A stretch of 29,932 nt of DNA from DASQLQ01 sp035629935 (GTDB lineage: Bacteria > Actinomycetota > CADDZG01 > WHSQ01): assembly GCA_035629935.1 (NCBI GenBank), contig DASQLQ010000033.1, forward strand, positions 1-29,932. Reading direction: 5' to 3'. Under the pieces are notes generated by a model. It ran no database searches. It was not told the DNA's origin and worked only from the letters and a program-made list of their open reading frames with translations. Numbering within the stretch: position 1 is the stretch's first letter; every line of letters starts with the position of its first letter. Below, piece after piece: positions 7,258 to 15,105 of this stretch. The position numbers and the translations under genes are program-made.

Positions 7258-7932
7258 CTACGACTCCGGCAGGCCCGTGATCTGGATGCCCGCGTCGTGG
7301 ATCCCGTAGCGACTGTTGATCCCGATCAACAGTGCGGTTATGGGCTCGATGATCCTTGCGTTCTCCAACGGTCCCGCATCCACATATCGAAGATCGGGGA
7401 TCACCTCGACCAGTTCGCGCACGACCGCCTTTCCCGCCTTGCTGCCGCACGTGAGCACGTCACCTTGCAACGAACGTGAGAGGTCCGCAACAGCTGAGGC
7501 GGACAGAGTGTGGAACGCGCCGCACATCTTGGTTCCCTTGGGGAGAAACGCTAGACCGAGTTGTGCAGCGGAACCTTCCCAAACCCCGAACACGTGCGTT
7601 GCCTTACCGCCGAGCGAGGCTTCCACGGGCACCGTCGAATCGATGACGATCGCATCCTCACGGATGTGTTCGGAGATGGACTTGTAGATAGGGACCAGAC
7701 CGGAGAACGGCACCGCTACCAACAGAACGTCCGAACCGGCCGCAGCGGCCGCGTTCTCGGCCCCCGAGACGTTCGCCTCCGGCACGATCCCTCGCAACCG
7801 TTGAGCGGCTTCTTCGGCCCGACCCTGATCGCGCGATCCGATAACCACCTCGATGCCGGCAACGGCCCACCGGCTCGCAAGGGCAAACCCGATGTCGCCT
7901 GTTCCGCCGATGATGGCGATCTTGTCCGGCAT
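7258..7932 (-). CDS. npdG: NADPH-dependent F420 reductase (F420H2:NADP+ oxidoreductase)
   Basis: This 224-residue enzyme moves hydride between coenzyme F420 and NADP. The N-terminal Rossmann motif IGGTGDIGFALASRWA and the NADP-selective GSRDQGRAEEAAQRL turn are diagnostic. They are followed by ENAAAAAGSDVLLVAVPF, the VIDSTVPVEA stretch and the PKGTKMCGAFHTLSA region. The ATG overlaps the TGA of the upstream mutase gene (TGATG), so the two are translationally coupled. Its presence shows that the host probably uses F420, as many actinobacteria do. Why it is paired with a B12 mutase is not evident; this may be simple operon economy. Confidence 0.92.
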   Translation of the reverse strand: MPDKIAIIGGTGDIGFALASRWAVAGIEVVIGSRDQGRAEEAAQRLRGIVPEANVSGAENAAAAAGSDVLLVAVPFSGLVPIYKSISEHIREDAIVIDSTVPVEASLGGKATHVFGVWEGSAAQLGLAFLPKGTKMCGAFHTLSASAVADLSRSLQGDVLTCGSKAGKAVVRELVEVIPDLRYVDAGPLENARIIEPITALLIGINSRYGIHDAGIQITGLPES

Positions 7933-9509
7933 CAGATAGCGCTTGGCTCATACTCGCCGAACTCTTCTCGGAGAACGTCGGACACCTCGCCCAGAGTTGC
8001 ATAGGCGGCTAGTGCTGCGCGCATCGGGTAGAGAAGGTTGTCAACTCCCTTGGCCGCTTCGGCCAGCTGCTTGAGGGCAGCGTCGACAGCCGCCTGATCC
8101 CGTTCCTTGCGCACCTTGCGGGTTCTCTCGATCTGTCGACTCTGAAGCTCGGGGTCGATGGCGAGGATCTCAACCGGCTCCGCTTCCTGTTCGAATCGAT
8201 TGACGCCCACGATGACGCGCTCTCCCGACTCGATGCCCTGATTGATGCGGTATGCGGATTCCTCGATCTCTCTCTTCATCCAGCCGGCCTCGATGGCCTC
8301 CACGGCACCCCCCATGTCCTCGATCTGTTTCAGATAGTCGCGTGAGCGTTCCTCGATGCTGTTCGTCAGGGACTCGACCATCCAGGAGCCACCCAACGGA
8401 TCGGCTGAATCCGGCACACCCGACTCGTAACCGATTACCTGTTGCGTGCGAAGAGCGATCGTCGCTGCCTTCTCCGATGGTAGCGAGAGTGCCTCATCGA
8501 ACGAGTTCGTGTGCAAGGACTGCGTCCCCCCGAGAACCGCTGCTAGTGCTTCGAGAGCCGTCCTGACGATGTTGTTCTCGGGCTGCTGAGCCGTGAGGGT
8601 TGCCCCGCCGGTTTGCGTATGGAATCGCAGCATCATCGACTTGGGGTTCTGCGCTTTGAACCGTTCCTTCATCACGTCCGCCCACAAGCGACGTGCAGCA
8701 CGGAACTTGGCGACCTCTTCGAAGAAATTCATGTGACAAGCGAAGAAGAACGAAAGACGCGGTGCAAACTCGTCCACGTCCAGGCCCGCTTTGATGGCCG
8801 CGTCCACGTAGGCGATCCCATCAGCGATCGTGAAGGCCACCTCTTGAACGGCGGTGCTTCCCGCTTCGCGCATGTGGTAGCCAGAGATCGAGATCGTGTT
8901 CCACCTCGGTAGGCGATCGCGGCAGTAAGCGAACAGATCCGTGATGATCCGCATCGAGGGCCGCGGTGGATAGATGTAGGTTCCGCGAGCGGTGTACTCC
9001 TTGAGTATGTCGTTCTGAGTGGTCCCGCTGACCCGTTCCGGGGTGACACCCTGCTTCTCGGCGACCAGCTCGTAAAGCAACAGCAGGATCGAGGCGGTGG
9101 CATTGATCGTCATCGACGTCGATACATCCCCGAGCGGGATGTCCTCGAGAAGCAGTTCCATATCGGCGAGGGAGTCGATCGCGACACCGACGCGACCCAC
9201 TTCGGCCTGAGCCTTCGGATGGTCCGAGTCGTAGCCCATCTGGGTAGGCAGATCGAACGCTACCGATAGCCCGGTCTGCCCGGCCTTCAGAAGGTATTGG
9301 AACCGCTGGTTCGTTTCCTCGGCGCTGCCGAAGCCGGCGTACTGGCGCATCGTCCATAGCCGCTTCCGGTACATGTCCGGATAGACGCCCCGCGTGAATG
9401 GAGATGCGCCGGGGGAACCGAGATCGGTGGCCACGTCCATGTCCACCGAATCGGGGCCATAGACGGGGTGGATCTCGATGCCGGAATCTGTTCGGCGTTC
9501 TTGGTTCAC
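7932..9509 (-). CDS. mcmA: Methylmalonyl-CoA mutase, large (catalytic) subunit
   Basis: This 525-residue TIM-barrel subunit of the B12-dependent acyl-CoA mutase family interconverts methylmalonyl-CoA and succinyl-CoA. Motifs: RQYAGFGSAEETN, FDLPTQMGYDSD, GTTQNDILKEYTARGTY, SISGYHMREAGSTAVQE and RFHTQTGG. Y57, Q165, R175 and H212 keep exactly the spacing of the Propionibacterium residues Tyr89, Gln197, Arg207 and His244. Isobutyryl-CoA and 2-hydroxyisobutyryl-CoA mutases change the Tyr and Arg, so methylmalonyl-CoA is the likely substrate. The B12-binding domain is absent, so a separate small subunit is required, and none is in the window. Start GTG, with TAGCAT ending 6 nt upstream. Confidence 0.94.
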   Translation of the reverse strand: MNQERRTDSGIEIHPVYGPDSVDMDVATDLGSPGASPFTRGVYPDMYRKRLWTMRQYAGFGSAEETNQRFQYLLKAGQTGLSVAFDLPTQMGYDSDHPKAQAEVGRVGVAIDSLADMELLLEDIPLGDVSTSMTINATASILLLLYELVAEKQGVTPERVSGTTQNDILKEYTARGTYIYPPRPSMRIITDLFAYCRDRLPRWNTISISGYHMREAGSTAVQEVAFTIADGIAYVDAAIKAGLDVDEFAPRLSFFFACHMNFFEEVAKFRAARRLWADVMKERFKAQNPKSMMLRFHTQTGGATLTAQQPENNIVRTALEALAAVLGGTQSLHTNSFDEALSLPSEKAATIALRTQQVIGYESGVPDSADPLGGSWMVESLTNSIEERSRDYLKQIEDMGGAVEAIEAGWMKREIEESAYRINQGIESGERVIVGVNRFEQEAEPVEILAIDPELQSRQIERTRKVRKERDQAAVDAALKQLAEAAKGVDNLLYPMRAALAAYATLGEVSDVLREEFGEYEPSAI

Positions 9510-9521
9510 CAGACCATGCTA
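9510..9521 (-). promoter_or_regulatory. Putative leaderless -10 element of the mutase operon
   Basis: On the minus strand TAGCAT (9521-9516) is followed by 6 nt and then the GTG start at 9509, consistent with a leaderless transcript carrying the mutase and F420 reductase genes. Confidence 0.5.
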
Positions 9522-9539
9522 TTCGGGCCCGGCTGCCAT

Positions 9540-9545
9540 TAGGAT
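9540..9545 (+). promoter_or_regulatory. Putative -10 element of the sdh operon
   Basis: TAGGAT lies 9 nt before the sdhD ATG, which would give a leader of only about 3 nt. No Shine-Dalgarno sequence is visible before the ATG. Confidence 0.4.
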
Positions 9546-9554
9546 TCCGCCCGC

Positions 9555-9974
9555 ATGGCGACAGTCGAAGAGATCTACCGCAAACATCGACCAAAAGCTT
9601 TCACCGCCGAACGACGTCCTTCGTCGTTCGAGGTGTGGTCGTGGTTCTTCATGCGGATCTCCGGGATCGTCCTGCTGTTCCTCGTTCTGATCCATCTATA
9701 CGTGATGCATCTCGTCGGCGAGGGCGTCGAGCGCGTCGACTACGCCTTCGTGTCTGAACGCTGGAGCTCGGTCGGATGGAAAACGTTCGACTGGCTGATG
9801 CTCTTTCTCGCTCTGCTGCACGGGACGAACGGTCTGCGCGTGATCATCGACGACTACATCCACTCCCCCGGCATCCGGACGACCGTCAAAGCGTTCCTCT
9901 ACACGCTCACCGCGGTGCTGATGGTGATGGGGACCGCCGTGCTGGTCACCTTCGATCCGGTCAAGGGGGGCTAG
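9555..9974 (+). CDS. sdhD: Succinate dehydrogenase membrane anchor subunit (SdhD type)
   Basis: This 139-residue protein has three membrane segments (about 32-52, 78-98, 111-133). It closely follows the mycobacterial SdhD pattern: WFFMRISGIVLLFLVLIHL, then LHGTNGLRVIIDDY with H89 as the probable heme ligand, and the C-terminal GTAVLVTFDP. It anchors the SdhAB catalytic dimer in the membrane and helps form the quinone and heme site. The gene heads an operon with sdhA and sdhB. A partner sdhC, which usually precedes it, is absent: only 45 bp separate it from the divergent mutase gene. Confidence 0.9.
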   Translation: MATVEEIYRKHRPKAFTAERRPSSFEVWSWFFMRISGIVLLFLVLIHLYVMHLVGEGVERVDYAFVSERWSSVGWKTFDWLMLFLALLHGTNGLRVIIDDYIHSPGIRTTVKAFLYTLTAVLMVMGTAVLVTFDPVKGG

Positions 9975-10137
9975 TGCACCGTCCCGCAAATAACCGCCAT
10001 ACCAGAACGGCCCTGCATCGACGATGGCAGCGTTGCTCGTCGCTCACGCACTTACCAGTGCGCTCGACTCCTCGCGCCTTGCCCTCGCCGCGCAGGCCCG
10101 CTCTGGACAAAGACGCTACTTACGGGACGGCGCACTG
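9975..10137 (+). other. sdhD-sdhA spacer with a small hairpin
   Basis: The 163-nt gap is long for neighbouring genes of one operon. It holds a perfect 6-bp hairpin, CGCACT and AGTGCG around tacc (10047-10062), without a T-run. A frame continuous with sdhA extends back to 10024, but it shows no SdhA-like sequence and I regard it as non-coding. Confidence 0.4.
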
Positions 10138-11877
10138 ATGACCGTCCGCTATCACGACTACGACGCGGTCATCGTGGGGGCCGGTGGGGCCGGACTGAGC
10201 GCGGCCCTGGAGGCAGGGACCCGCGTCAAGACGGCGGTCGTATCGAAGCTGTACCCGACGCGGTCGCACACGGGGGCTGCCCAGGGCGGGATGTGCGCCG
10301 CGCTCGCCAACGTCGAGGACGACTCGTGGGAATGGCATGCCTTCGACACCGTCAAAGGATCTGACTTCCTAGCCGACCAGGACGCCGTCGACATCATGTG
10401 TAAGGAAGCCGTTGACTCGGTTCTCTCCCTGGAGCGGATGGGCCTTCCATTCAACCGGACACCAGAAGGACGGATCGATCAACGACGGTTCGGGGGGCAC
10501 ACGCGCAACCACGGTGAAGCTCCGGTCAAACGAGCTTGCTACGCAGCCGACCGCACGGGCCACATGATCCTTCAGACGCTGTTCCAACAATGCAACAAAG
10601 CCGGAGTCGAGTTCTTCAATGAGTTCTTCGTCCTCGATCTACTGATGGTTGAGGGCACATGCGCCGGGATAATCGCTTACGAGCTTGCCACCGGCGAGCT
10701 CCACGTCTTTCGATCAAAGTCGGTGCTGTTCGCCACCGGCGGCTACGGCAAGATCTTCAAGATCACTTCGAACGCGCACACCTTGACTGGTGACGGTCCG
10801 GGCATCGTGTACGGCAACGGCTTGCCGTTGGAAGACATGGAGTTCTTCCAGTTCCACCCGACGGGTCTCTACGGGATCGGCATCCTGCTGTCCGAGGCAG
10901 CCCGAGGAGAAGGAGCCATCCTGCGCAACTCGGACGGCGAACGCTTCATGGAGCGCTATGCGCCGACGATCAAAGACCTCGCACCGCGCGACATGGTCTC
11001 GAGAGCCGAGTTCTTCGAGATCAGGGAGGGACGGGGCGCAGGACCCAAGAAGGACTACATCCTGCTCGACCTCACGGATGTGGACGAAGAGGTGATCGAG
11101 AAGAAACTCCCCGACATCACCGAGTTCGCTCGCACCTATCTCGATGTCGATCCGGTGAAAGAACCGGTTCCGATCGTGCCCACTGCCCACTACGCGATGG
11201 GCGGGATCCCGACCAACGTGAATGCTGAGGTGCGGAGCGACCACATCGAGGGCATAGTTCCCGGTCTGTACGCCGCGGGCGAGTGCGCATGCGTCTCGGT
11301 CCACGGCGCCAACCGACTGGGCACCAACTCGCTCCTCGACATCGTCGTGTTCGGTCGCCGCGGTGGCATAGCGATGGGCGAGTACGCCTCCACCCACGAC
11401 CTACCGGCAATCCCTCAAGACATCCACGAGAAGTCCGAGCAGCGACTGGCGGCCCTCTTTGAGGGCGGGGGGCCCGAGTTCACCGCCCCCATCCGAGAGA
11501 AGCTGCAGACCGAGATGATGGACAAGGCCTCGGTCGTCCGAACGGAAGAATCCCTCGCCGAGATGGAGCAGATCTTGACCGGCCTTCGAGCGCGCTATGA
11601 CGAAACACGGGTGCGTGACCGAAGCAAGGTCTTCAACACAGAGATCTGCGAGCACCTCGAGCTCGGGTTCATGCTCGACATGGCTGAAGCCCTGGTCGTG
11701 TCGGCGCGTGCTCGAACGGAGAGCCGTGGAGGGCACTATCGCGAGGACCACACGATGCGTGAAGACGACCATTGGCTCAAGCACTCGTTCATCTCAAAAA
11801 GCGACGAGTGGGGCACCGAACTCGAGTACCGCGATGTCGTTCTGGGCAGATACGAGCCCGTGGAGAGGAAGTACTGA
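10138..11877 (+). CDS. sdhA: Succinate dehydrogenase flavoprotein subunit
   Basis: This 579-residue subunit oxidises succinate to fumarate with covalently bound FAD. It shows the dinucleotide-binding GAGGAGLSAA (14-23), TRSHTGAAQGGM with H44 as the FAD-linked histidine, GGHTRNHGEAPVKRACYAADRTGH, the substrate-site FQFHPTG, the HYAMGGIPTN segment, and HGANRLGTNSLLD. The ATG at 10138 places the family-typical YDAVIVGAG eight residues in; an upstream in-frame ATG would add 38 unrelated residues. The stop overlaps the sdhB start by one base (TGATG). Confidence 0.97.
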   Translation: MTVRYHDYDAVIVGAGGAGLSAALEAGTRVKTAVVSKLYPTRSHTGAAQGGMCAALANVEDDSWEWHAFDTVKGSDFLADQDAVDIMCKEAVDSVLSLERMGLPFNRTPEGRIDQRRFGGHTRNHGEAPVKRACYAADRTGHMILQTLFQQCNKAGVEFFNEFFVLDLLMVEGTCAGIIAYELATGELHVFRSKSVLFATGGYGKIFKITSNAHTLTGDGPGIVYGNGLPLEDMEFFQFHPTGLYGIGILLSEAARGEGAILRNSDGERFMERYAPTIKDLAPRDMVSRAEFFEIREGRGAGPKKDYILLDLTDVDEEVIEKKLPDITEFARTYLDVDPVKEPVPIVPTAHYAMGGIPTNVNAEVRSDHIEGIVPGLYAAGECACVSVHGANRLGTNSLLDIVVFGRRGGIAMGEYASTHDLPAIPQDIHEKSEQRLAALFEGGGPEFTAPIREKLQTEMMDKASVVRTEESLAEMEQILTGLRARYDETRVRDRSKVFNTEICEHLELGFMLDMAEALVVSARARTESRGGHYREDHTMREDDHWLKHSFISKSDEWGTELEYRDVVLGRYEPVERKY

Positions 11878-12587
11878 TGGGTAGACAGGTCACCTTGAAG
11901 GTGCAGCGTTTCGATCCCGAGAAGGACAAGGGCCCTCACTTCGAGACGTACACGGTCGAGGTCGAGCCGATGGATCGCGTGCTCGACTGCCTCCACACGA
12001 TCAAGTGGTACCAGGACCCTTCACTTGCCCTGAGGCGTTCGTGTGCGCACGGCATCTGCGGTTCGGACGCGATGCTCATAAACGGGATCAATGGGCTGGC
12101 TTGCAAAGTCCTCGTGAAGGACCTCGCAGAGCCGATCACCGTCGAACCGATCCGTGGCCTCCCGTTGATCAAAGACCTGATCGTCGACATGGAGCCTTTC
12201 TTCGCCGGATACCGAGCCGTGATGCCCTGGCTGATACCGGACGACTCACGGATCGAGCCCGAGAGGGAACGACTCCAGTCACCGGAAGAGCGCGAGCGCT
12301 TCGACGACACCACAAAATGCATCCTGTGCGCTGCCTGTACCACGTCGTGTCCGATCTTCTGGGCGGACCAGGAATACGTGGGTCCCGCCGCGATCGTGAG
12401 CGCACACCGGTTCATATTCGACTCGCGAGATGAAGGCTCCCGTCAACGACTCGAGGTCCTCTCACAGAAGGACGGTGCTTTCAAATGCCGGACCGCATTC
12501 AACTGCACCGACGCCTGTCCACGAGGGATAAAGGTCACCAAAGCGATCCAGGAAGTTAAGCGAGCGGCCCTGTACGACAGCTTCTAG
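11877..12587 (+). CDS. sdhB: Succinate dehydrogenase iron-sulfur subunit
   Basis: This 236-residue subunit carries electrons from FAD to the membrane anchor through three clusters. 2Fe-2S: C56, C61, D64, C76 (SCAHGICGSD...LAC); the Asp in the third position is also found in E. coli SdhB. 4Fe-4S ligands: C148, C151, C154 (CILCAAC). C158, C204 and C210 provide the 3Fe-4S cluster, with C214 completing the 4Fe-4S set, in the usual crossed arrangement. The start ATG overlaps the sdhA stop. It is the last sdh gene; the next frame begins 32 nt later behind its own promoter-like hexamer. Confidence 0.96.
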   Translation: MGRQVTLKVQRFDPEKDKGPHFETYTVEVEPMDRVLDCLHTIKWYQDPSLALRRSCAHGICGSDAMLINGINGLACKVLVKDLAEPITVEPIRGLPLIKDLIVDMEPFFAGYRAVMPWLIPDDSRIEPERERLQSPEERERFDDTTKCILCAACTTSCPIFWADQEYVGPAAIVSAHRFIFDSRDEGSRQRLEVLSQKDGAFKCRTAFNCTDACPRGIKVTKAIQEVKRAALYDSF

Positions 12588-12607
12588 CCTTAAGCGCCCC
12601 GGTTCGT

Positions 12608-12619
12608 CAGAATCGAAGC
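12608..12619 (+). promoter_or_regulatory. Putative leaderless -10 element of the ydcF-like gene
   Basis: CAGAAT (12608-12613) is followed by 6 nt and then the ATG at 12620. It suggests that the polysaccharide locus starts its own transcription here rather than relying on the sdh operon. Confidence 0.4.
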
Positions 12620-13207
12620 ATGCGGAAGCTGCGGATCGTTGTCGTTATCGCGCTCGTCCTATTGGCGTACCCGACCTGGGTCGCCCTCCAGGTATGGCAG
12701 CAATCGCGACAAGATGAGTTGCACAGCGCCGACGCGATAGTGGTTCTCGGCGCGGCCCAATACGACGGACGCCCCTCCCCCGTCTTCAAAGCTCGTTTGG
12801 ATCAGGCCGCCTATCTGTACCAAGAGTCGTTCTCGCACCAAGTCATCGTTACGGGCGGGAAACGGCCCGGCGATCGATTCACCGAAGCCGAAGCGGGGCG
12901 CATGTACCTCGAGGATCAGGGTTTGCCTGCGGATGACATCCTCGAAGAGGACCGTGGAGAAACAACCTTGCAAAGCCTTAAGCGAACGCGCTCGATAGCT
13001 CGCCAGGAGCAGATCGACTCGGTGTTGTTCGTATCCGACCCCTTCCATTCGGAACGGATCAAACGGATGGCGGCCGACCTGGGGTTCGACGAGGCCTATG
13101 CGAGCCCGGCCTCCTACATACAGCTCAATCGAAGTCGCGAGACGAAAGCGAAAGAGTTAGCACGGGAAGTCGCTTCGATCCTTGTCTACGAACTCCTGGA
13201 ACGGTGA
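12620..13207 (+). CDS. YdcF/SanA-like (DUF218) membrane-anchored protein
   Basis: This 195-residue protein has one N-terminal membrane anchor (about 5-26) and a DUF218 domain outside or at the membrane: ADAIVVLGAAQYDGRPSPVFKARLDQA, VIVTGGKRPGDRFTEAEAGRMYL, EEDRGETTLQSLKRT and VLFVSDPFHSERIKRMA. Members such as SanA and ElyC affect envelope permeability or lipid-carrier-linked glycan synthesis; the reaction is not known. The stop overlaps the start of a GT2 gene (GTGA), so a role in this glycan locus is likely. Confidence 0.87.
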   Translation: MRKLRIVVVIALVLLAYPTWVALQVWQQSRQDELHSADAIVVLGAAQYDGRPSPVFKARLDQAAYLYQESFSHQVIVTGGKRPGDRFTEAEAGRMYLEDQGLPADDILEEDRGETTLQSLKRTRSIARQEQIDSVLFVSDPFHSERIKRMAADLGFDEAYASPASYIQLNRSRETKAKELAREVASILVYELLER

Positions 13208-14109
13208 CCGGGACAGGGAATCGGGCCGGCCGGCCGCGAGTACCGGAGCTGGTCAGCGTCGTCGTTCCCGTCTTCAATAACGATGACACGCTGGAGGCTC
13301 AACTCGACGCCCTCTTGGCCCAGGATTACCAAAGCCCCTTCGAAGTGATCGTTGCCGACAACGGGTCACAGGACGGGAGCAAACGGATCGCCGAGCAGCG
13401 ATCGGCAACAGATTCCCGACTGACGGTGATCGATGCGTCGGGCCGAAAGGGAGCGAACTACGCACGCAACGTCGGAGTGAAGGCTTCCGCTGGAGAGCTC
13501 ATCGCTTTCTGTGACGGAGACGATCAGGTAAGTACCACATGGCTGTCTCGTCTCGTGGAAGCATCGGGTGACTGCGATGTGCTGGGGGGCCGGATCGAGC
13601 TCGAACTCCTCAACACCGAAGAAGCACGAGCGTGGCGAGTAGGCCCACAGCCCGACGGGCTTCCCGTCACTCTGAACTTCCTTCCCTATGGCGTCTCGGC
13701 AAACTTGGCAGTGTGGGCGGACGCGTTATCCGCTGTGGGTGGATGGGACGAGAGCTTCATCATCGGAGGGACCGAGGTCGACCTGTGTTGGAGACTGCAA
13801 CTTCAGTCGTACAAACTCTGCTTCGTCCCGGATGCCGTCGTCCATTACCGGATGAGACACGACCTGGCGGGGGTCTTCAGGCAGGCGATGCGGTTCGGAC
13901 GAGCCGACGTGATGCTCTATCGGAAGTTTCGTAACCACGGGATAGAACCCAGCGGTGTACGTGCGGGGTGGCAGGCGTGGAAAGGCTTGATCCGGTCGGC
14001 TCCTCGCATGCTGCGTTCCCGGGATACAAAAGGTAGATGGTTGTTCCGCGTCGGCTTCCGGATCGGTCGCGTCAGAGGAAGTGCGAGGTTCAGAACCCTG
14101 CTTCTCTGA
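13204..14109 (+). CDS. Family 2 glycosyltransferase (paralogue A1)
   Basis: This 301-residue GT-A-fold enzyme has LVSVVVPVFNNDDTL at 16-30, the nucleotide-binding ADNGSQDGS (51-59), an acidic metal motif DGDD (104-107) and the acceptor-side GGWDESFIIGGTEVDLCWRLQ. The C-terminal tail is basic and slightly hydrophobic and may lie on the membrane. It adds one sugar to a lipid-linked or growing glycan; donor and linkage are unknown. It closely resembles the gene at 22003-22890 (same ARN-(V/F)G-(V/A) segment and WR-QLQS motif). The GTG start is coupled to the ydcF-like gene. It ends 10 nt from the convergent epimerase gene. Confidence 0.9.
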   Translation: MTGTGNRAGRPRVPELVSVVVPVFNNDDTLEAQLDALLAQDYQSPFEVIVADNGSQDGSKRIAEQRSATDSRLTVIDASGRKGANYARNVGVKASAGELIAFCDGDDQVSTTWLSRLVEASGDCDVLGGRIELELLNTEEARAWRVGPQPDGLPVTLNFLPYGVSANLAVWADALSAVGGWDESFIIGGTEVDLCWRLQLQSYKLCFVPDAVVHYRMRHDLAGVFRQAMRFGRADVMLYRKFRNHGIEPSGVRAGWQAWKGLIRSAPRMLRSRDTKGRWLFRVGFRIGRVRGSARFRTLLL

Positions 14110-14119
14110 TCCGGCCGCC

Positions 14120-15100
14120 TTACGCGGGGCCCATCTCCCGGGCGGAAGCGATGAAGGCGACCATCCGATCCAAGATCTGGTCGAGGTTGAAACGTGGCTC
14201 CCATCCGATCCACTTCTGGATCTTCGAGGTATCGGGCACCCTTCGAACCATGTCCTCGAACCCCTGCTCGTAGGCCTCCTCGTAGGGGATGAAGCGAACC
14301 TTCGAGCTCGATCCGGTTCTGTCGATGATCCTCTCCGCAAGCTCCGAGATCGTTACCTCCTCAGAATTGCCAACGTTGAAGATCTCGCCTTCGGTGCCTG
14401 CCGTGTCTAGCAAGGAGATCAGAGCGTCGACTGTGTCATCCACGTAGCAGAAACACCGCGACTGTTTCCCGTCGCCAAACACCGTCAGGTCCTCCCCGTC
14501 CAGAGCCTGCGAGATAAGGGTTGGGATCACCATCCCGTAACGGCCCGTCTGACGCGGTCCGACGGTGTTGAACAGACGCACGATGACCGTTGGCAGGCCC
14601 TTCTCGCGGTGGTAGGCGAGCCCGAGGATCTCGTCCACAGCCTTGGATGTGGAGTATGCCCAGCGGGCGATCGAAGGCGAGCCGAGGATGCGGTCGTGGG
14701 TCTCGGACAACGGAACCGAGGAGTTCTTCCCGTAGATCTCCGACGTGGACGTCACGAGGGTTCTCACGCCGCGCTTCCATGCAGCTTCGAGGACGTTCTC
14801 GGATCCTCGGATGTTCGTGATCAAGGATTTGAGCGGTTGTTCGACGATCAGCCTTACTCCGACGGCGGCGGCAAGGTGCACCACAGTGTCGACCCTGGAA
14901 ACGAGCTCCTCGACCAACATCTGGTCGAGGACCGAACCGTGAACGAACTCGAATCGTTCGTCCGAGCGAAAGCCTGCGATGTTCTGGGCTGCTCCCGTCG
15001 AGAGGTTGTCGAGCACGACGACCTCATCACCTCGGTCGAGGAGGCGTTGCGCGATGTGGGAACCGATGAATCCGGCTCCTCCGGTGATCAGGTTTCGCAT
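14120..15100 (-). CDS. NAD-dependent nucleotide-sugar epimerase/dehydratase
   Basis: A 326-residue extended short-chain dehydrogenase that should modify a nucleotide sugar for this locus. Features: NAD-binding TGGAGFIGSH (6-15), DNLSTG (31-36), TSTSEIYG (117-124), the catalytic YSTSK with Y149 and K153, RLFNTVGPRQ, and GDGKQSRCFCYVDDTVDA for the substrate lobe. This arrangement fits UDP-glucose 4-epimerase, UDP-glucuronate decarboxylase or dTDP-glucose dehydratase-like members; I cannot choose between them. The start is the ATG at 15100, 5 nt after the upstream stop. A longer frame to 15301 only overlaps the preceding gene. Confidence 0.9.
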   Translation of the reverse strand: MRNLITGGAGFIGSHIAQRLLDRGDEVVVLDNLSTGAAQNIAGFRSDERFEFVHGSVLDQMLVEELVSRVDTVVHLAAAVGVRLIVEQPLKSLITNIRGSENVLEAAWKRGVRTLVTSTSEIYGKNSSVPLSETHDRILGSPSIARWAYSTSKAVDEILGLAYHREKGLPTVIVRLFNTVGPRQTGRYGMVIPTLISQALDGEDLTVFGDGKQSRCFCYVDDTVDALISLLDTAGTEGEIFNVGNSEEVTISELAERIIDRTGSSSKVRFIPYEEAYEQGFEDMVRRVPDTSKIQKWIGWEPRFNLDQILDRMVAFIASAREMGPA

Positions 15101-15105
15101 CTCGC

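Noticed and set aside
10024..10137. Upstream in-frame start for SdhA
   Set aside because: The 38 extra residues are unlike any SdhA N-terminus. ATG 10138 gives the usual distance to the FAD motif.
12042..12106. Missing third cysteine in the SdhB 2Fe-2S motif
   Set aside because: The Asp at this position also occurs in E. coli SdhB, so it is a normal variant and not a defect.
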